A DNA stretch of 64,000 nucleotides, taken from NCBI RefSeq assembly GCF_005876985.1, contig NZ_VAHD01000004.1:62001-126000 (forward strand), written 5' to 3'. Source of the DNA: Rhodoferax bucti. Its GTDB lineage: Bacteria; Pseudomonadota; Gammaproteobacteria; Burkholderiales; Burkholderiaceae_C. The translations under genes and the position numbers were made by a program. The notes below the pieces were generated by a model that saw only the letters and a list, made by a program, of their open reading frames with translations, was not told the origin of the DNA and did not search any database. Shown here piece by piece: positions 9,279 to 19,284 of this stretch (positions are counted from its first letter, which is position 1; each line of letters begins with the position of its first letter).

Positions 9279-9330
9279 GGCCTGTAGCGCTCGTCCATAG
9301 TGCGCAAGTAGCTCCTGAAATAATAGCAAA
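9279..9330 (+). repeat. Dispersed double-hairpin repeat, copy 2 (intergenic)
   Basis: A nearly full-length copy: GGCCTGTAGCGCTCGT, then TGCGCAAGTAGCTCCTGAAA, then ATAGCAAA. It fills most of the gap between cysM and the Nudix gene, ending 7 bases before the Nudix start codon, so it must contribute the 5' leader of that gene. Confidence 0.75.
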
Positions 9331-9337
9331 GGTATCC

Positions 9338-9889
9338 ATGTCTGCAGTATTCACGTTCTGCCCGCAGTGCGCTACGCCCCTGGCTGAGATCACTCTTGCG
9401 GAAGATGGCGGTGACAAGACCCGTTGGCGCTGCCCATCCTGCGGCTTTACTCATTGGAACAACCCCACACCGGTGTTGGCTGCTGTGGTGGAGTACCACG
9501 GGCAGGTGCTGCTGGCCCGCAATGTCGCCTGGCCGGGCAAGATGTACGCGCTGATTACCGGTTTCATGGAGGCCGGTGAGACGCCGGAAGAGGGCATTAC
9601 CCGTGAAATTGCGGAAGAAACCAACTTGAGTACCAGTGCGCTCAAGCTCCTAGGCGTGTATGACTTCCAGCGCATGAACCAGGTCATCATTGCCTACCAC
9701 GCGGTGTGCCATGGAGAGGTCAAGCTCAGCCCGGAGCTCGTGGATTACCGCCTCTATGACCTGCAGGATGTGAAATGCTGGCCGGCGGGCACCGGCTATG
9801 CCCTGGCCGAGTTTTTGCGTTCACGCGGGCATGAGCCGGAGTTCATGGACCCGGTATGGCGCACACAGATTGAGCAAGCCGCCGACTAA
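9338..9889 (+). CDS. Nudix hydrolase with N-terminal zinc ribbon
   Basis: A 183-residue protein. Cysteines 8, 11, 32 and 35 form a zinc ribbon (CPQC, CPSC), followed by a Nudix box at about 75-97 (G-x5-E-x7-RE-x2-EE-x-G-like: GFMEAGETPEEGITRE, then IAEETNL). The zinc ribbon plus Nudix arrangement resembles the NudC NADH-pyrophosphatase group but lacks its N-terminal domain, so it is probably a nucleoside-diphosphate-X hydrolase of undefined substrate. The start ATG lies just after a dispersed repeat. It is followed 30 bases later by a TusA-like gene. Confidence 0.88.
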   Translation: MSAVFTFCPQCATPLAEITLAEDGGDKTRWRCPSCGFTHWNNPTPVLAAVVEYHGQVLLARNVAWPGKMYALITGFMEAGETPEEGITREIAEETNLSTSALKLLGVYDFQRMNQVIIAYHAVCHGEVKLSPELVDYRLYDLQDVKCWPAGTGYALAEFLRSRGHEPEFMDPVWRTQIEQAAD

Positions 9890-9919
9890 AATCAACGTCT
9901 ACGCCAGAAAGCAGCTTGC

Positions 9920-10147
9920 ATGAACTTCGACAAAGAAATTGACACCAGCGGATTGAATTGCCCGCTCCCCATCCTGAAAGCCAAAAAGGCACTCGCTGAA
10001 TTGCAGAGCGGCCAGACGCTCAAGGTGGTGGCGACGGACCCAGGTTCGCTGCGCGATTTTCAAGCCTTCACCAAGCAGACCGGGCATGAGTTGATTGACC
10101 AGCAAACTGCGGGTACCTCCTTCATTCACGTGCTGCGTCGCCGCTGA
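9920..10147 (+). CDS. TusA/SirA-family sulfurtransferase
   Basis: A 75-residue two-layer alpha/beta protein with the invariant CPxP motif (CPLP, Cys14) near the N-terminus: DTSGLNCPLPILKAKKALAE. These small proteins pass persulfide sulfur in tRNA thiolation, molybdenum cofactor synthesis or sulfur oxidation. Together with cysM two genes upstream it forms a loose sulfur-related group, but the Tus relay partners are not here. A strong terminator follows. Confidence 0.9.
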   Translation: MNFDKEIDTSGLNCPLPILKAKKALAELQSGQTLKVVATDPGSLRDFQAFTKQTGHELIDQQTAGTSFIHVLRRR

Positions 10148-10165
10148 CATTGCGATCAGGGCGTC

Positions 10166-10200
10166 AACAAAAAAGCCGGCTTGGAGCCGGCTTTTTTGTT
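10166..10200. terminator. Bidirectional rho-independent terminator
   Basis: A perfect 15-bp stem (AACAAAAAAGCCGGC and complement), 5-base loop, with A and T runs on both sides. It separates the convergent TusA-like gene (+) and valS (-). Confidence 0.93.
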
Positions 10201-10228
10201 ATCTGCCGGCGTACCGGCAAACTTGAAA

Positions 10229-13159
10229 TCAGCCCAAACGGGCCAGTTGCTCTTGCACCTTGGTCAGGGTGGCCGCGAAGTCCGCCACGCGCTTGCGCTC
10301 TTGCTCCAGCACTGCAGCGGGGGCTTTGGCCACAAAGGCTTCGTTGTTGAGCTTGGTGCTGGCCTTGGCGATCTGCTCTTCCAGGCGCGCCACTTCCTTG
10401 CCCAGGCGCAGCTTCTCGGCCGCAACGTCCACCTCCACAAACAGGCACACACGGGCTTCACCCACCACCGCCACAGGGGCAGACTGGGCAGCGGCTTGCC
10501 ACGCAGCCTCGTTGTCGAACAGCTTGACTTCGTTCAGCTTGGCCAATGCCTGCAGCACAGCGGCAGACGACTGCAGGAAAGCACCTTCAGCTTCTGTCTG
10601 GGCTACCACATACAAAGGCAGGCGGGTCGCGGGCGATACGTTCATTTCACCGCGCAGATTGCGGCAGGCATCCACCAAGTGCTTGAGCTTGGCGACATGG
10701 GCAATTGCGGTGTCGTCAATGCGCTCGGGCTGGCTGACGGGGTAGGCCGCAATCGAGATCGAGGGGCCGCCACGTCCCGCGACGGGCGCCACCTTTTGCC
10801 ACAGCTCTTCGGTGATGAAGGGGGCAATGGGGTGCAGCATGCGCAGAATGGTTTCCAGCGTGCGGATCAGGGTGCGGCGGGTGGCGCGTTTTTGCGCATC
10901 GTTACCGGTGTTGATTTGCACCTTGGCAATTTCCAGGTACCAGTCGCAGAACTCGTTCCACACGAAGTCGTAGATGGTGTTGGCAACGTTGTCCAAGCGG
11001 TAGTCGGCAAAGCCCTGGGCCACGTCGGCTTCGGTCTTTTGCAGCAGGGAAACGATCCAGCGGTCAGGCTGGCTGAACTCCAGATAAGCACCGGTGTCGC
11101 ACGCGGCGGCATCGTGGTCTTGCAAACCGCAGTCCTGGCCTTCGCAGTTCATCAGCGCAAAGCGGGTGGCGTTCCACAGCTTGTTGCAGAAGTTGCGGTA
11201 GCCCTCGCAGCGCTTGCTGTCGAAGTTGATGCTGCGGCCCAGCGAGGCGAGCGCTGCAAACGTGAAGCGCAGTGCGTCGGCACCGTAGGCGGGAATGCCT
11301 TCGGGGAATTCTTTCTCGGTGTTTTTGCGCACCGCTGGCGCGGTCTCGGGCTTGCGCAGGCCAGTAGTGCGCTTGTCCAGCAGGGGGCTGAGCGCAATGC
11401 CGTCGATCAAGTCCACGGGGTCGAGCACGTTGCCTTCGGACTTGCTCATCTTCTTGCCTTGTGCGTCGCGCACCAAGCCGTGGATGTACACGTGCTTGAA
11501 CGGCACGCGGCCGGTGAAGTGTGTGGTCATCATGATCATCCGGGCGACCCAGAAGAAGATGATGTCGTAGCCGGTCACCAGTGTGCTGCTGGGCAGGTAG
11601 AGGTTGTAGTCGTCGGTGGCACCGGTGCCGGCGCCTTCGTTGCCCCAGCCCATGGTGCTGAAGGGCACCAGCGCGCTGGAGTACCAGGTGTCGAGTACAT
11701 CTTCGTCGCGGCGCAAGGTTTTTCCCGGCGCCTTGGTTTGTGCTTCGGCCTCGTTGCGGGCCACGATCACGTTGCCGTCTTCGTCGTACCACGCGGGGAT
11801 CTGGTGGCCCCACCAGAGCTGGCGGCTGATGCACCAGTCCTGGATGTTGTTCATCCATTGGTTGTAGGTGTTAACCCAGTTCTCGGGCACAAACTTCACT
11901 TCGCCGCTTTGCACTGCGTCGATGGCTTTCTGGGCGATGGATTTGCCGGTGGCGTCACCCTTGCCGACCTGGTTCATGGCGACAAACCATTGGTCGGTGA
12001 GCATGGGCTCAATCACCTGGCCGGTGCGGGCGCAGCGCGGCACCATGAGCTTGTGCTTCTTGACTTCCACTAGGAATCCACCGGCTTCCAGGTCTGCCAC
12101 CACCTTTTTGCGGGCCACAAAACGGTCCAGGCCTTGGTAGACGGCGGGAGCGTTCTCGTTGATCTTGGCGTCCAGTGTCAGCACGCAGATCATGGGCAGC
12201 TTGTGGCGCTGACCGACCTGGTAGTCGTTCTGGTCGTGGGCGGGGGTGACCTTCACTACACCGGTACCAAAGGCCTTGTCCACGTAATCGTCCGCAATCA
12301 CAGGGATGGTACGGCCGCACAGGGGTAAGGTGACCTGCTTGCCAATCAGCGCGGTGTAGCGCTCGTCTTCGGGGTGCACCATCACGGCCACGTCGCCCAG
12401 CATGGTCTCGGGGCGGGTGGTGGCCACAGTGATGTCACCGGAGCCATCGGCTAGCGGATAGCGGATGTGCCAGAGCGAGCCGTCTTCCTCTTCGCTTTCC
12501 ACTTCCAGGTCCGACACGGCACTCATCAAAATCGGGTCCCAATTCACCAGGCGCTTGCCGCGGTAGATCAAGCCCTGTTCGTAGAGCTGCACAAAGGTCT
12601 CGGTGACCGTTTGCGACAGTTTGGGGTCCATGGTGAAGTACTCGCGGCTCCAGTCCACGCTGTCGCCCATGCGGCGCATCTGGGTGGTGATGGTGTTGCC
12701 GGACTTTTCTTTCCACTCCCAGACCTTTTTAGTGAAAGCCTCACGGCCCAGGTCGTGGCGGCTGACTTTTTGCTCTTGCAGCTGGCGCTCCACCACGATC
12801 TGGGTGGCAATGCCAGCGTGGTCGGTGCCCGGAATCCACGCGGTGTTGAAACCGGCCATGCGGTGGTAGCGGGTCAGGCTGTCCATGATGGTCTGGTTGA
12901 ACGCATGGCCCATGTGCAGCGTGCCGGTTACGTTGGGGGGCGGCAGCTGGATGGAGAAGTTTTTGCCTTGAGCAGCCGCAGCTGCATCCGGTGCGCTGGT
13001 GCCGCGGAAGCCGGCGATGCCGTAGCCGCGCTTTTCCCAATCGGGCCCCCAGTGCGCTTCCAGCGCAGCGGGCTCGAACGATTTGGAGAGGGACTGCAGA
13101 CCCGGTTGTTCGGGGGCGGTGGGGGCTGCGGGAGTGGGTGTGGAAGCGGTTTCAGACAT
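10229..13159 (-). CDS. valS: Valyl-tRNA synthetase
   Basis: A 976-residue class I aminoacyl-tRNA synthetase. HIGH motif is [18 protein letters not shown] is [15 protein letters not shown], and the C-terminal coiled-coil arm ([19 protein letters not shown]...) that contacts tRNA-Val is intact. The editing domain lies between. A slightly long stretch after KMSKS ([20 protein letters not shown]) is usual in beta-proteobacterial ValS. The open frame extends upstream to 13630, but the ATG at 13159 gives the normal start, [20 protein letters not shown], a proline- and alanine-rich leader before the catalytic core. Confidence 0.97.
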   Translation of the reverse strand: MSETASTPTPAAPTAPEQPGLQSLSKSFEPAALEAHWGPDWEKRGYGIAGFRGTSAPDAAAAAQGKNFSIQLPPPNVTGTLHMGHAFNQTIMDSLTRYHRMAGFNTAWIPGTDHAGIATQIVVERQLQEQKVSRHDLGREAFTKKVWEWKEKSGNTITTQMRRMGDSVDWSREYFTMDPKLSQTVTETFVQLYEQGLIYRGKRLVNWDPILMSAVSDLEVESEEEDGSLWHIRYPLADGSGDITVATTRPETMLGDVAVMVHPEDERYTALIGKQVTLPLCGRTIPVIADDYVDKAFGTGVVKVTPAHDQNDYQVGQRHKLPMICVLTLDAKINENAPAVYQGLDRFVARKKVVADLEAGGFLVEVKKHKLMVPRCARTGQVIEPMLTDQWFVAMNQVGKGDATGKSIAQKAIDAVQSGEVKFVPENWVNTYNQWMNNIQDWCISRQLWWGHQIPAWYDEDGNVIVARNEAEAQTKAPGKTLRRDEDVLDTWYSSALVPFSTMGWGNEGAGTGATDDYNLYLPSSTLVTGYDIIFFWVARMIMMTTHFTGRVPFKHVYIHGLVRDAQGKKMSKSEGNVLDPVDLIDGIALSPLLDKRTTGLRKPETAPAVRKNTEKEFPEGIPAYGADALRFTFAALASLGRSINFDSKRCEGYRNFCNKLWNATRFALMNCEGQDCGLQDHDAAACDTGAYLEFSQPDRWIVSLLQKTEADVAQGFADYRLDNVANTIYDFVWNEFCDWYLEIAKVQINTGNDAQKRATRRTLIRTLETILRMLHPIAPFITEELWQKVAPVAGRGGPSISIAAYPVSQPERIDDTAIAHVAKLKHLVDACRNLRGEMNVSPATRLPLYVVAQTEAEGAFLQSSAAVLQALAKLNEVKLFDNEAAWQAAAQSAPVAVVGEARVCLFVEVDVAAEKLRLGKEVARLEEQIAKASTKLNNEAFVAKAPAAVLEQERKRVADFAATLTKVQEQLARLG

Positions 13160-13252
13160 GGAGGTTCTTCTAAGAGCGAGCGACGATTTTACCGGTGCGG
13201 GGGCTGTGAGCCATCTTCTACACTGGCGCCAAGCATTCCACAGGAGACAAAC

Positions 13253-13561
13253 ATGCCCAAGGGTTACTGGATAGGCCGTGTAGAAGTGTTTGACCCCGAG
13301 GCCTACAAGGCGTATCAGGCCGCGAATGCCGCGCCGTTCAAAAAGTACGGCGCCCGCTTTCTGGTGCGCGCCGGCCGCTTTGAGAATCCCGAGGGTGAGA
13401 GCCGCAGCCGCAATGTGGTGATTGAATTCCCCAGCTACCAGGCGGCAGTGGACTGCTGGCATTCCCCCGAATACCAAGCCGCCATCGCCCTGCGCAAAGA
13501 CGTGTCGGTGATCGACCTGATTTTGATTGAGGGCTACGAGGGCGCGCAGCCGGGGGACTAA
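13253..13561 (+). CDS. DUF1330 family protein
   Basis: A 102-residue alpha+beta dimeric-barrel protein: [21 protein letters not shown], then [22 protein letters not shown]. Both blocks are diagnostic of DUF1330, small EthD/ABM-like proteins of unknown biochemical role. A good ribosome site (CAGGAGAC) precedes the ATG at 13253. It is divergent from valS across 93 bases, and convergent with moaC. Confidence 0.88.
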   Translation: MPKGYWIGRVEVFDPEAYKAYQAANAAPFKKYGARFLVRAGRFENPEGESRSRNVVIEFPSYQAAVDCWHSPEYQAAIALRKDVSVIDLILIEGYEGAQPGD

Positions 13562-13577
13562 GCGGCTGACAGCGCGG

Positions 13578-14096
13578 TCAGGCGGTGGGCGGGGCGAGGT
13601 AGGTGCCCGACTTGCCGCCGTGCTTTTCAAGCAGCTTCACGTCGGTCATGACCATGCCTTTGTCCACGGCCTTGCACATGTCGTAAATGGTTAGCAGGGT
13701 GACCTGTACGGCGGTCAGCGCTTCCATTTCCACGCCTGTGCCACCTGTGGTTTCGGCAATGGCCAGGCACTGGATGGCGGGCGGGGTGGTGGCCGTGGCG
13801 TGAATCACTTCAAATTCGATAGCCACCCGAGTGAGCATGATGGGGTGGCACAGGGGAATGAGGTCGCTGGTTTTCTTGGCGGCCATGATGCCGGCCACAC
13901 GCGCCACGCCCAGCACATCGCCTTTGGCGGCCTGCGCGTTTTGGATCAGGTCCAGCGTGTGCTGCTGCATCTGGATGCGCCCGCCGGCTACTGCCTTGCG
14001 GTGCGTCAACGGTTTGCCGGCGATATTGACCATGTGGGCATCGCCTTTGTTGTCGAAATGGGTCAGGGCTGAGCCTGCATCTGCGGGGTTGCTCAT
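13578..14096 (-). CDS. moaC: Cyclic pyranopterin monophosphate synthase
   Basis: A 172-residue protein for the second step of molybdenum cofactor synthesis (3',8-cH2GTP to cyclic pyranopterin monophosphate, with MoaA). Motifs: [30 protein letters not shown], and the C-terminal [20 protein letters not shown], ending with the catalytic [13 protein letters not shown] lysines. The ATG at 14096 ([15 protein letters not shown]) is preceded on the minus strand by CGAGGAAACTACC. MoaA and other Moa genes are not nearby. Confidence 0.95.
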   Translation of the reverse strand: MSNPADAGSALTHFDNKGDAHMVNIAGKPLTHRKAVAGGRIQMQQHTLDLIQNAQAAKGDVLGVARVAGIMAAKKTSDLIPLCHPIMLTRVAIEFEVIHATATTPPAIQCLAIAETTGGTGVEMEALTAVQVTLLTIYDMCKAVDKGMVMTDVKLLEKHGGKSGTYLAPPTA

Positions 14097-14164
14097 GGTA
14101 GTTTCCTCGTTCGCAATCAATGATGGGTGAGGCGGGCAGCTTCCGGGCCGGGTGCTGTGCGGGC

Positions 14165-15046
14165 TTAGAGCCTGCGCAAGGCGCCTTCGATATGCGGCTC
14201 GCCTTGCGGGAGCACGTTCAGCACAAAGCGGGTGCTGTCTGCCTCTTGCCGGGTATGTAAGGCCACTTCGCCGGGAATCAACAGGGGGCGCTTGAAGCGC
14301 AGATCGATTTGCAGGGGCGCGCAAGCGGGCAGATCGCGGCAGAGCAAGTCTACGCAGCGGGCGGCGCTGAACATGCCGTGTGCAATGGCCCGTGGGTAGC
14401 CGAACAGGCGTGCCGTGAAAGCACTCACGTGGATCGGGTTCCAGTCACCGGACGGGCCCGCAAAGCGGCGCCCTGCGTTGCCTGCCACCGCCCAGCGAGC
14501 CACAGGGCTGCCCCAGTCGGGCCGATCGTCAGGTGGCTGACGTTTTCCGTTACGGGGCAGGGGGGCTAGAAAGGTGCTGGTCTCAGTCCATACCGTCTCG
14601 CCCGCAGTTTGCAGCCGGGTATGCAAGGTAAAGGTCTGGCCGCGTTCGGTCGCCTCTATGCCATGGAGCTGGCAGTCCATGTCCAAGGTTTCAAAGTCGC
14701 CGATGGGGCGCAGGCACTGCATGCTGTTGGCTAGATGCACCAGACCCAGCAAGCGCAGGGGAAACTGCGGGTGGCTCATGATGGCCATGTGCAGGGGCAT
14801 GGCCATGGCGTGCAGGTACAGCGGAGGCAAAAAACCAGCGTCGGTGAGGCCGCAGACCTCGCGGTAATGCTTGAGGCGCTTGGCGTCTGCCTGGGCGCCA
14901 TACCACTGGGCTTCTACTGCAATCGCTAGTTGCTCTGGTGCTGCCTGTGCGGGCCGACCCGCCAGCAGGCTGCGAAACAAGGCCCCGCCATTGCGGGGCC
15001 GTGAAGAAAACGCCAGAGAAACGGGGGGCGAAGTGATGAACGGCAT
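14165..15046 (-). CDS. MaoC-like acyl dehydratase (hot-dog fold)
   Basis: About 293 residues forming a probable double hot-dog. The hydratase motif is in the second half: [20 protein letters not shown], then AIAHGM, with Asp and His as the expected catalytic pair. Family members hydrate enoyl-CoA or enoyl-ACP. The N-terminal half has [20 protein letters not shown] and resembles the inactive first hot-dog domain. The exact substrate cannot be read. The start is taken at 15046 ([13 protein letters not shown]); methionines further up at 15061 and 15088 are possible. It stands alone on the minus strand between moaC and the phytase-like gene. Confidence 0.8.
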   Translation of the reverse strand: MPFITSPPVSLAFSSRPRNGGALFRSLLAGRPAQAAPEQLAIAVEAQWYGAQADAKRLKHYREVCGLTDAGFLPPLYLHAMAMPLHMAIMSHPQFPLRLLGLVHLANSMQCLRPIGDFETLDMDCQLHGIEATERGQTFTLHTRLQTAGETVWTETSTFLAPLPRNGKRQPPDDRPDWGSPVARWAVAGNAGRRFAGPSGDWNPIHVSAFTARLFGYPRAIAHGMFSAARCVDLLCRDLPACAPLQIDLRFKRPLLIPGEVALHTRQEADSTRFVLNVLPQGEPHIEGALRRL

Positions 15047-15193
15047 GGTGCCGCCATTGTGCATTGCGGCACTGCCGACAGCCCACACCGTTAGAGAGGT
15101 GTTTTGCGCAGGGCCGCCTTAAGCAAAACGCGCCCCCTTTTTTTTGGGCATTGGGGGGCAGCGACCCGCGCAGCGGCGGAGCGCGGGGGCTCT

Positions 15194-16579
15194 TTACTGC
15201 GCGTCGACCAGCGCTTGGATGTTGAGCAGGGTCAGCTCGTTGTCATCCGGCTTGCCCAGGGTGCGGCCGCTGGAGTAGGGGAAGTTGTTGTCGTTCACCA
15301 CCACGATGTGGTTCGCATCCACCACGGTCAGGCCTTCAGGTCCGAGGTGGGGCAGCACAAAGGTTTCTTCGTTCGGGCCGCGCTTGGCCACGCGCTGGGG
15401 GTTAGCGATTTTGGTCAGGTCGATAAAGGCCACTTTCCTCACAAAACCATCGGCGTCTGCCTGGGCAAAGTCAATCTTGTAGATACGTTTGAAACGGGCA
15501 GGGCGGGTGAAGCAGTCGGTGCGGGGTTCGTCCTTGCAGACGTTGCCGGAGCCTTCGGAGGCATCGTCGCGCTCGATCACGAGGCCGGTGGTGGCACTCA
15601 GCATCTGGAAGTCGGCGGCCACATTGCCCGCTTCTTCAAAGGCATATTTCCACTGGCGGGTACTGTAGGTTTTGCTGGCGGCATCCAGTTCCAGAATGCG
15701 GGTGTAAGGCTTGCCATTGCGGCTCTCTTGGGCCTTGGCGGCGGCATCCCACAGCGGCCACTCAAACATGGGGTACAGCGTTTTGCCGTCGATGGACTTG
15801 GCCATGGGCTCAAAACCGCCGCTGCGGCGCACTTCAAAACCGGCATCGCCGGGGTAGTTGGGCAGGCGGCCATTCATGTAGTGGTCCGGACCGCGGTAGG
15901 CCTTGCCACCCACCACGGTCTCAATCACGCCCAGCACCTTGCCTTGGGGGGTCACGCGCAGCACATAGGGGCCGAACTCGTCGCCGATCCACCACTCATC
16001 GCCCACGATCTGGATGGACTCGGGGTCAAAGTCCACGCCGGTCAAAAAGCGCTCCGCAGTGGCTTCGTTTTGAATAGCGAAGGGCACCTTGCGGTCCGGG
16101 TCGCGCAGGAAGGTGGTTTTGAGGCGGGCCACGTCGCCTTTGGTCCAGTCGGCTTTCACGTGGTGCACCATCAGCAAGGCGTCTTGCGAATTGAGTTTGC
16201 TGCCAAAACCGTTGTCGGTCAGGGCCAGAAATTCATTTTTACCCAAGGATACGATGCCTGAGAAGCCTTGTACCGATTGGCCCTTGATCGGCAAGGTGCC
16301 GCCGGATTTGCGGGGGTACTTGGGGTCGCCCACAAAGCTGATGCCTTCAATGCTGCCCAGCGCCTCGGTGCGCTGGCGGTTGGCCGCGTTGAACTTGCCC
16401 GCAGTTTCAAAGAACGGGCCGGCGGCCTTGGGCGCTTTGACGGTGGTAGTGAATGGCACCGCGGCATGGCCGGCAAGCACGGCGGTGACTTCGGTCTGGG
16501 CTTGTGCGCTCATGGCGGACAGGGCTACGGCCAGCGAGGCAGCCAGGCGGGTGGGGGAGAAAGCAATCATGGTGGTCAA
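15194..16579 (-). CDS. Secreted esterase-like/phytase-like beta-propeller protein
   Basis: A 461-residue exported protein. A signal peptide (MTTMIAFSPTRLAASLAVALSAMSAQA) ends at about residue 27. The body has the 'esterase-like activity of phytase' pattern: IEGISFVGDP, FSGIVSLGKNEFLALTDNGFG, ESIQIVGDEWWIGDEFGPYV, and the late GPEGLTVVDANHIVVVNDNN. It probably acts on phosphoesters or carboxyl esters in the periplasm or outside the cell, but family activity is poorly defined. An upstream gap of 145 bases separates it from divergent yaaA. Confidence 0.82.
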   Translation of the reverse strand: MTTMIAFSPTRLAASLAVALSAMSAQAQTEVTAVLAGHAAVPFTTTVKAPKAAGPFFETAGKFNAANRQRTEALGSIEGISFVGDPKYPRKSGGTLPIKGQSVQGFSGIVSLGKNEFLALTDNGFGSKLNSQDALLMVHHVKADWTKGDVARLKTTFLRDPDRKVPFAIQNEATAERFLTGVDFDPESIQIVGDEWWIGDEFGPYVLRVTPQGKVLGVIETVVGGKAYRGPDHYMNGRLPNYPGDAGFEVRRSGGFEPMAKSIDGKTLYPMFEWPLWDAAAKAQESRNGKPYTRILELDAASKTYSTRQWKYAFEEAGNVAADFQMLSATTGLVIERDDASEGSGNVCKDEPRTDCFTRPARFKRIYKIDFAQADADGFVRKVAFIDLTKIANPQRVAKRGPNEETFVLPHLGPEGLTVVDANHIVVVNDNNFPYSSGRTLGKPDDNELTLLNIQALVDAQ

Positions 16580-16724
16580 GGTTCCCAGTTGAAGAAGGCG
16601 CCGAGGCTAAGCCGTTCATATGAAGAAACCGTGACGCTCCAGCGGGGCTTCGCGCCTGCCGGCGGTGGGCTGCAGACCTTCGGGATAAACTGGCTAGCTC
16701 GCCCCGCGCAGCCCCCGAATTGCC

Positions 16725-17498
16725 ATGTTGTTTTTGCTCTCCCCCGCCAAATCCCTGGACTACGACACCCCTCTGAACGGGCAGCCGCACACCGCGCCTT
16801 TGTTTGTGAAGCAGTCCAAAGAACTCATCACGCTGCTGCGTGACTACTCCCCGCAGCAGATCGCCGAGCTGATGGACCTGAGCGACAAGCTCTCCGCCCT
16901 GAACGTAGCCCGCTACGCGGCCTGGTCGCCCAAAGCCACCGAGAAGAATGCCCGCCAGGCCGTGCTGGCCTTCAACGGCGATGTGTACGACGGGCTGGAT
17001 GCCAAAACACTGGGCTCCGATGACCTTGCTTGGGCGCAGGAGCACGTGTGCATTCTGAGTGGGCTGTACGGCGTGCTGCGCCCGCTGGACTTGATGCAGC
17101 CCTACCGCTTGGAGATGGGCACCGGCCTGAAAGGCCCGCACGGCAGTAACCTCTACCACTACTGGGGCCGCCAGCTCTCGGACTACCTCAACACCCGCTT
17201 GCAGGCCGACACCACGCCGGTGGTAGTCAACCTAGCGTCCAACGAATACTTCAAGGCGGTAGACCTGAAAGCGCTCAAGGGCAGGGTGGTGGAGTGCGTG
17301 TTCCAGGAATACAAAGATGGCAAGTACAAAATCATCAGCTTCTTCGCCAAAAAGGCGCGGGGCCTGATGGCGCGCTACGCCATTGAGCACCGTCTCAGCA
17401 CGCCCGAGCAGCTCAAAGCCTTTGACGTGGACGGCTATGCGTATGCCGCCGAAGAGTCCACGCCCGAACGCCTGGTTTTCAGGCGAAATAAGGCTTAG
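16725..17498 (+). CDS. yaaA: Peroxide stress protein YaaA
   Basis: A 257-residue protein with the family N-terminus MLFLLSPAKSLDYDTPL and the blocks LAFNGDVYDGLDA, LSGLYGVLRPLDLMQPYRLEMG and FFAKKARGLMARY. YaaA limits free iron and DNA damage under hydrogen peroxide and binds DNA in E. coli. Length is normal (E. coli 258). The gene ends exactly where a dispersed repeat begins, and an alpha/beta hydrolase gene and queF follow on the same strand. Confidence 0.94.
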   Translation: MLFLLSPAKSLDYDTPLNGQPHTAPLFVKQSKELITLLRDYSPQQIAELMDLSDKLSALNVARYAAWSPKATEKNARQAVLAFNGDVYDGLDAKTLGSDDLAWAQEHVCILSGLYGVLRPLDLMQPYRLEMGTGLKGPHGSNLYHYWGRQLSDYLNTRLQADTTPVVVNLASNEYFKAVDLKALKGRVVECVFQEYKDGKYKIISFFAKKARGLMARYAIEHRLSTPEQLKAFDVDGYAYAAEESTPERLVFRRNKA

Positions 17499-17542
17499 GC
17501 GCCCGTATATATTGCGCAAGCAGCTATGAAAATAAGAGCAAA
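17498..17542 (+). repeat. Dispersed double-hairpin repeat, copy 3 (yaaA-hydrolase junction)
   Basis: GGCGCCCGTATATATTGCGC, then AAGCAGCTATGAAAA, then AGAGCAAA. It begins at the last base of the yaaA stop codon and runs into the next gene, providing its ATG and first codons. Confidence 0.72.
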
Positions 17543-18425
17543 CGGTATCGACATCGAGGTCGAAGACAGCGCCCGGTACGACCTGTCTTTCACCCACAAA
17601 CCGGCCGTGCTGCTGATCATGGGGCTGGGCTTGCAGCTAATTGCCTGGCCGCAGGAGCTGGTGGAGGAGCTGGAGGCTGCAGGCTTGCGCGTCATTCGCT
17701 TTGACAACCGCGATGTGGGCCTGAGCACCCGCATGGAGGCGGCCGGTAAACCCAACCTTATGTGGGCCAGCCTGCAGTACAAGCTGGGCTTCACCCCTGC
17801 CGCCCCTTATTCCTTGAGCGACATGGCCGCAGACGCGATCGGCGTGCTGGACGCGTTGGGCGTGGCGCAGGCCCATGTGGTGGGCGTGAGCATGGGCGGC
17901 ATGATTGCGCAGCGCGTGGCGCTGGCCGCGCCGCAGCGGGTGCTGAGCCTGACCAGCATCATGAGCAGCAGCGGTGCCAAGGGCTTGCCGGGCCCCGACC
18001 CGCAGGTGCTGCGCGCCATGATGAGCCGCCCGCAGGGCAGCAGCAAAGCGGCGGTAATTGACCATTCGGTGGGCTTGTTCCGCGCCATTGGCAGCCCAGC
18101 GTTTCCAATCCCCGAGGCTGAGTTGCGGGCCCGCATCACCGCTGGTGTGGAGCGTGCCTTGTACCCGGTGGGCACCTTGCGGCAGATGGTGGCGGTGGTG
18201 TCTGACAGCGGCCGGGCCGCCTTGCTGCCCCGCATCACCGCGCCCACGCTGGTGGTGCACGGCACGGCCGACCCGCTGGTGCCTTTTGCCTGCGGGCAAG
18301 ACACCGCACGCCGCATTCCCGGTGCTACGCTACTGCCTATTGAAGGCATGGGCCACGACCTGCCGCCTGAACCCACTCGCCGCATCCTGGCCGCGCTGCG
18401 GAGCCATTTCGAACGGAAATCCTGA
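17526..18425 (+). CDS. Alpha/beta hydrolase
   Basis: A 299-residue serine hydrolase with nucleophile elbow GVSMGG (Ser122), an early FDNRDVGLSTRM loop, catalytic aspartate in HGTADPLVPF and histidine in EGMGHDLP. It resembles the alpha/beta hydrolases annotated as pimeloyl-ACP methyl-ester esterase-like, but the substrate is unknown. The start ATG and the first residues (MKIRAN) are encoded by a dispersed repeat copy, which also means that the ribosome site must lie in the repeat (no clear GGAG is seen). The stop TGA at 18423-18425 is directly followed by the queF ATG, so the two are probably translated from one message. Confidence 0.87.
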   Translation: MKIRANGIDIEVEDSARYDLSFTHKPAVLLIMGLGLQLIAWPQELVEELEAAGLRVIRFDNRDVGLSTRMEAAGKPNLMWASLQYKLGFTPAAPYSLSDMAADAIGVLDALGVAQAHVVGVSMGGMIAQRVALAAPQRVLSLTSIMSSSGAKGLPGPDPQVLRAMMSRPQGSSKAAVIDHSVGLFRAIGSPAFPIPEAELRARITAGVERALYPVGTLRQMVAVVSDSGRAALLPRITAPTLVVHGTADPLVPFACGQDTARRIPGATLLPIEGMGHDLPPEPTRRILAALRSHFERKS

Positions 18426-19283
18426 ATGAACACCCCCGAACAATCCCAACTTGGCAAGTCGTCCGCCTATGTGGACCAGTACGACGCCTCGCTGCTGTTT
18501 CCCATCCCCCGTGCAGGCAAGCGTGCCGAGATCGGCATCACCAGTACAGCGGCTGGTGCAGCACCGTTTTTCGGTGCCGATTTGTGGACCGCGTTTGAGC
18601 TGAGCTGGCTGAATGCGCGTGGCAAGCCCCAGGTGGCGCTGGTGCACTTCACGATTCCGGCCGAATCGCCCAACATCATCGAGAGCAAGTCGTTCAAGCT
18701 CTACCTCAACAGCTTCAACAACACCCGCTTTGCCGATGCCGCCGAGGTGCTGCAGCACCTGCGCACCGACATCGCCGAAGCCGCCTGGCGCGGCGGCCCG
18801 GTGCAGTCAGTGGGCGTGCGCCTGATTGCGGCAGACCAGTTTGACCGCGAGCCCATTTACGAGCTCGATGGCCTGAACCTCGACCGCCTGGACGTGGAGT
18901 GCACCCGCTACCAGCCGGCCCCCGAGCTGCTGAGCACCGCTCCGGCCGAAGAGGGCGTGGTGAGCGAGGTGCTGGTGAGCAACCTGCTCAAGAGCAACTG
19001 CCTGGTCACCGGCCAGCCGGACTGGGGCAGTGTGCAGATCAGCTACACCGGCCTGCAGATTCAACAGGAGGGGCTGTTGCAGTACCTGGTGAGCTTTCGC
19101 AACCATAACGAGTTTCATGAGCAGTGCGTGGAGCGCATCTTCATGGACATCTGGACCCGCTGCCGCCCCACCAAACTCACGGTGTACGCCCGCTACACCC
19201 GCCGCGGTGGGCTGGACATCAACCCCTTCCGCACCAGCCACCCGCAGGCTCTGCCAGGCAATACCCGTACGGCGCGGCAGTAA
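18426..19283 (+). CDS. queF: NADPH-dependent 7-cyano-7-deazaguanine reductase
   Basis: A 285-residue QueF of the long, unimodular type (E. coli QueF is 282). It reduces preQ0 to preQ1 for queuosine in tRNA. The catalytic cysteine is in [16 protein letters not shown] (Cys192), and the NADPH motif region is [17 protein letters not shown]. The C-terminal [17 protein letters not shown] and [16 protein letters not shown] blocks are diagnostic. It begins immediately after the alpha/beta hydrolase stop codon. Its end is one base from the end of a facing GGDEF-EAL gene. Confidence 0.96.
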   Translation: MNTPEQSQLGKSSAYVDQYDASLLFPIPRAGKRAEIGITSTAAGAAPFFGADLWTAFELSWLNARGKPQVALVHFTIPAESPNIIESKSFKLYLNSFNNTRFADAAEVLQHLRTDIAEAAWRGGPVQSVGVRLIAADQFDREPIYELDGLNLDRLDVECTRYQPAPELLSTAPAEEGVVSEVLVSNLLKSNCLVTGQPDWGSVQISYTGLQIQQEGLLQYLVSFRNHNEFHEQCVERIFMDIWTRCRPTKLTVYARYTRRGGLDINPFRTSHPQALPGNTRTARQ

Positions 19284-19284
19284 T

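Noticed and set aside
10181-12073. Long plus-strand frame opposite valS
   Set aside because: Low-complexity antisense of a certain valS gene.
14982-15000. GC-rich hairpin GGCCCCGC/GCGGGGCC looking like a terminator
   Set aside because: It is inside the N-terminal coding part of the MaoC-like gene, has no T run, and fits codon composition.
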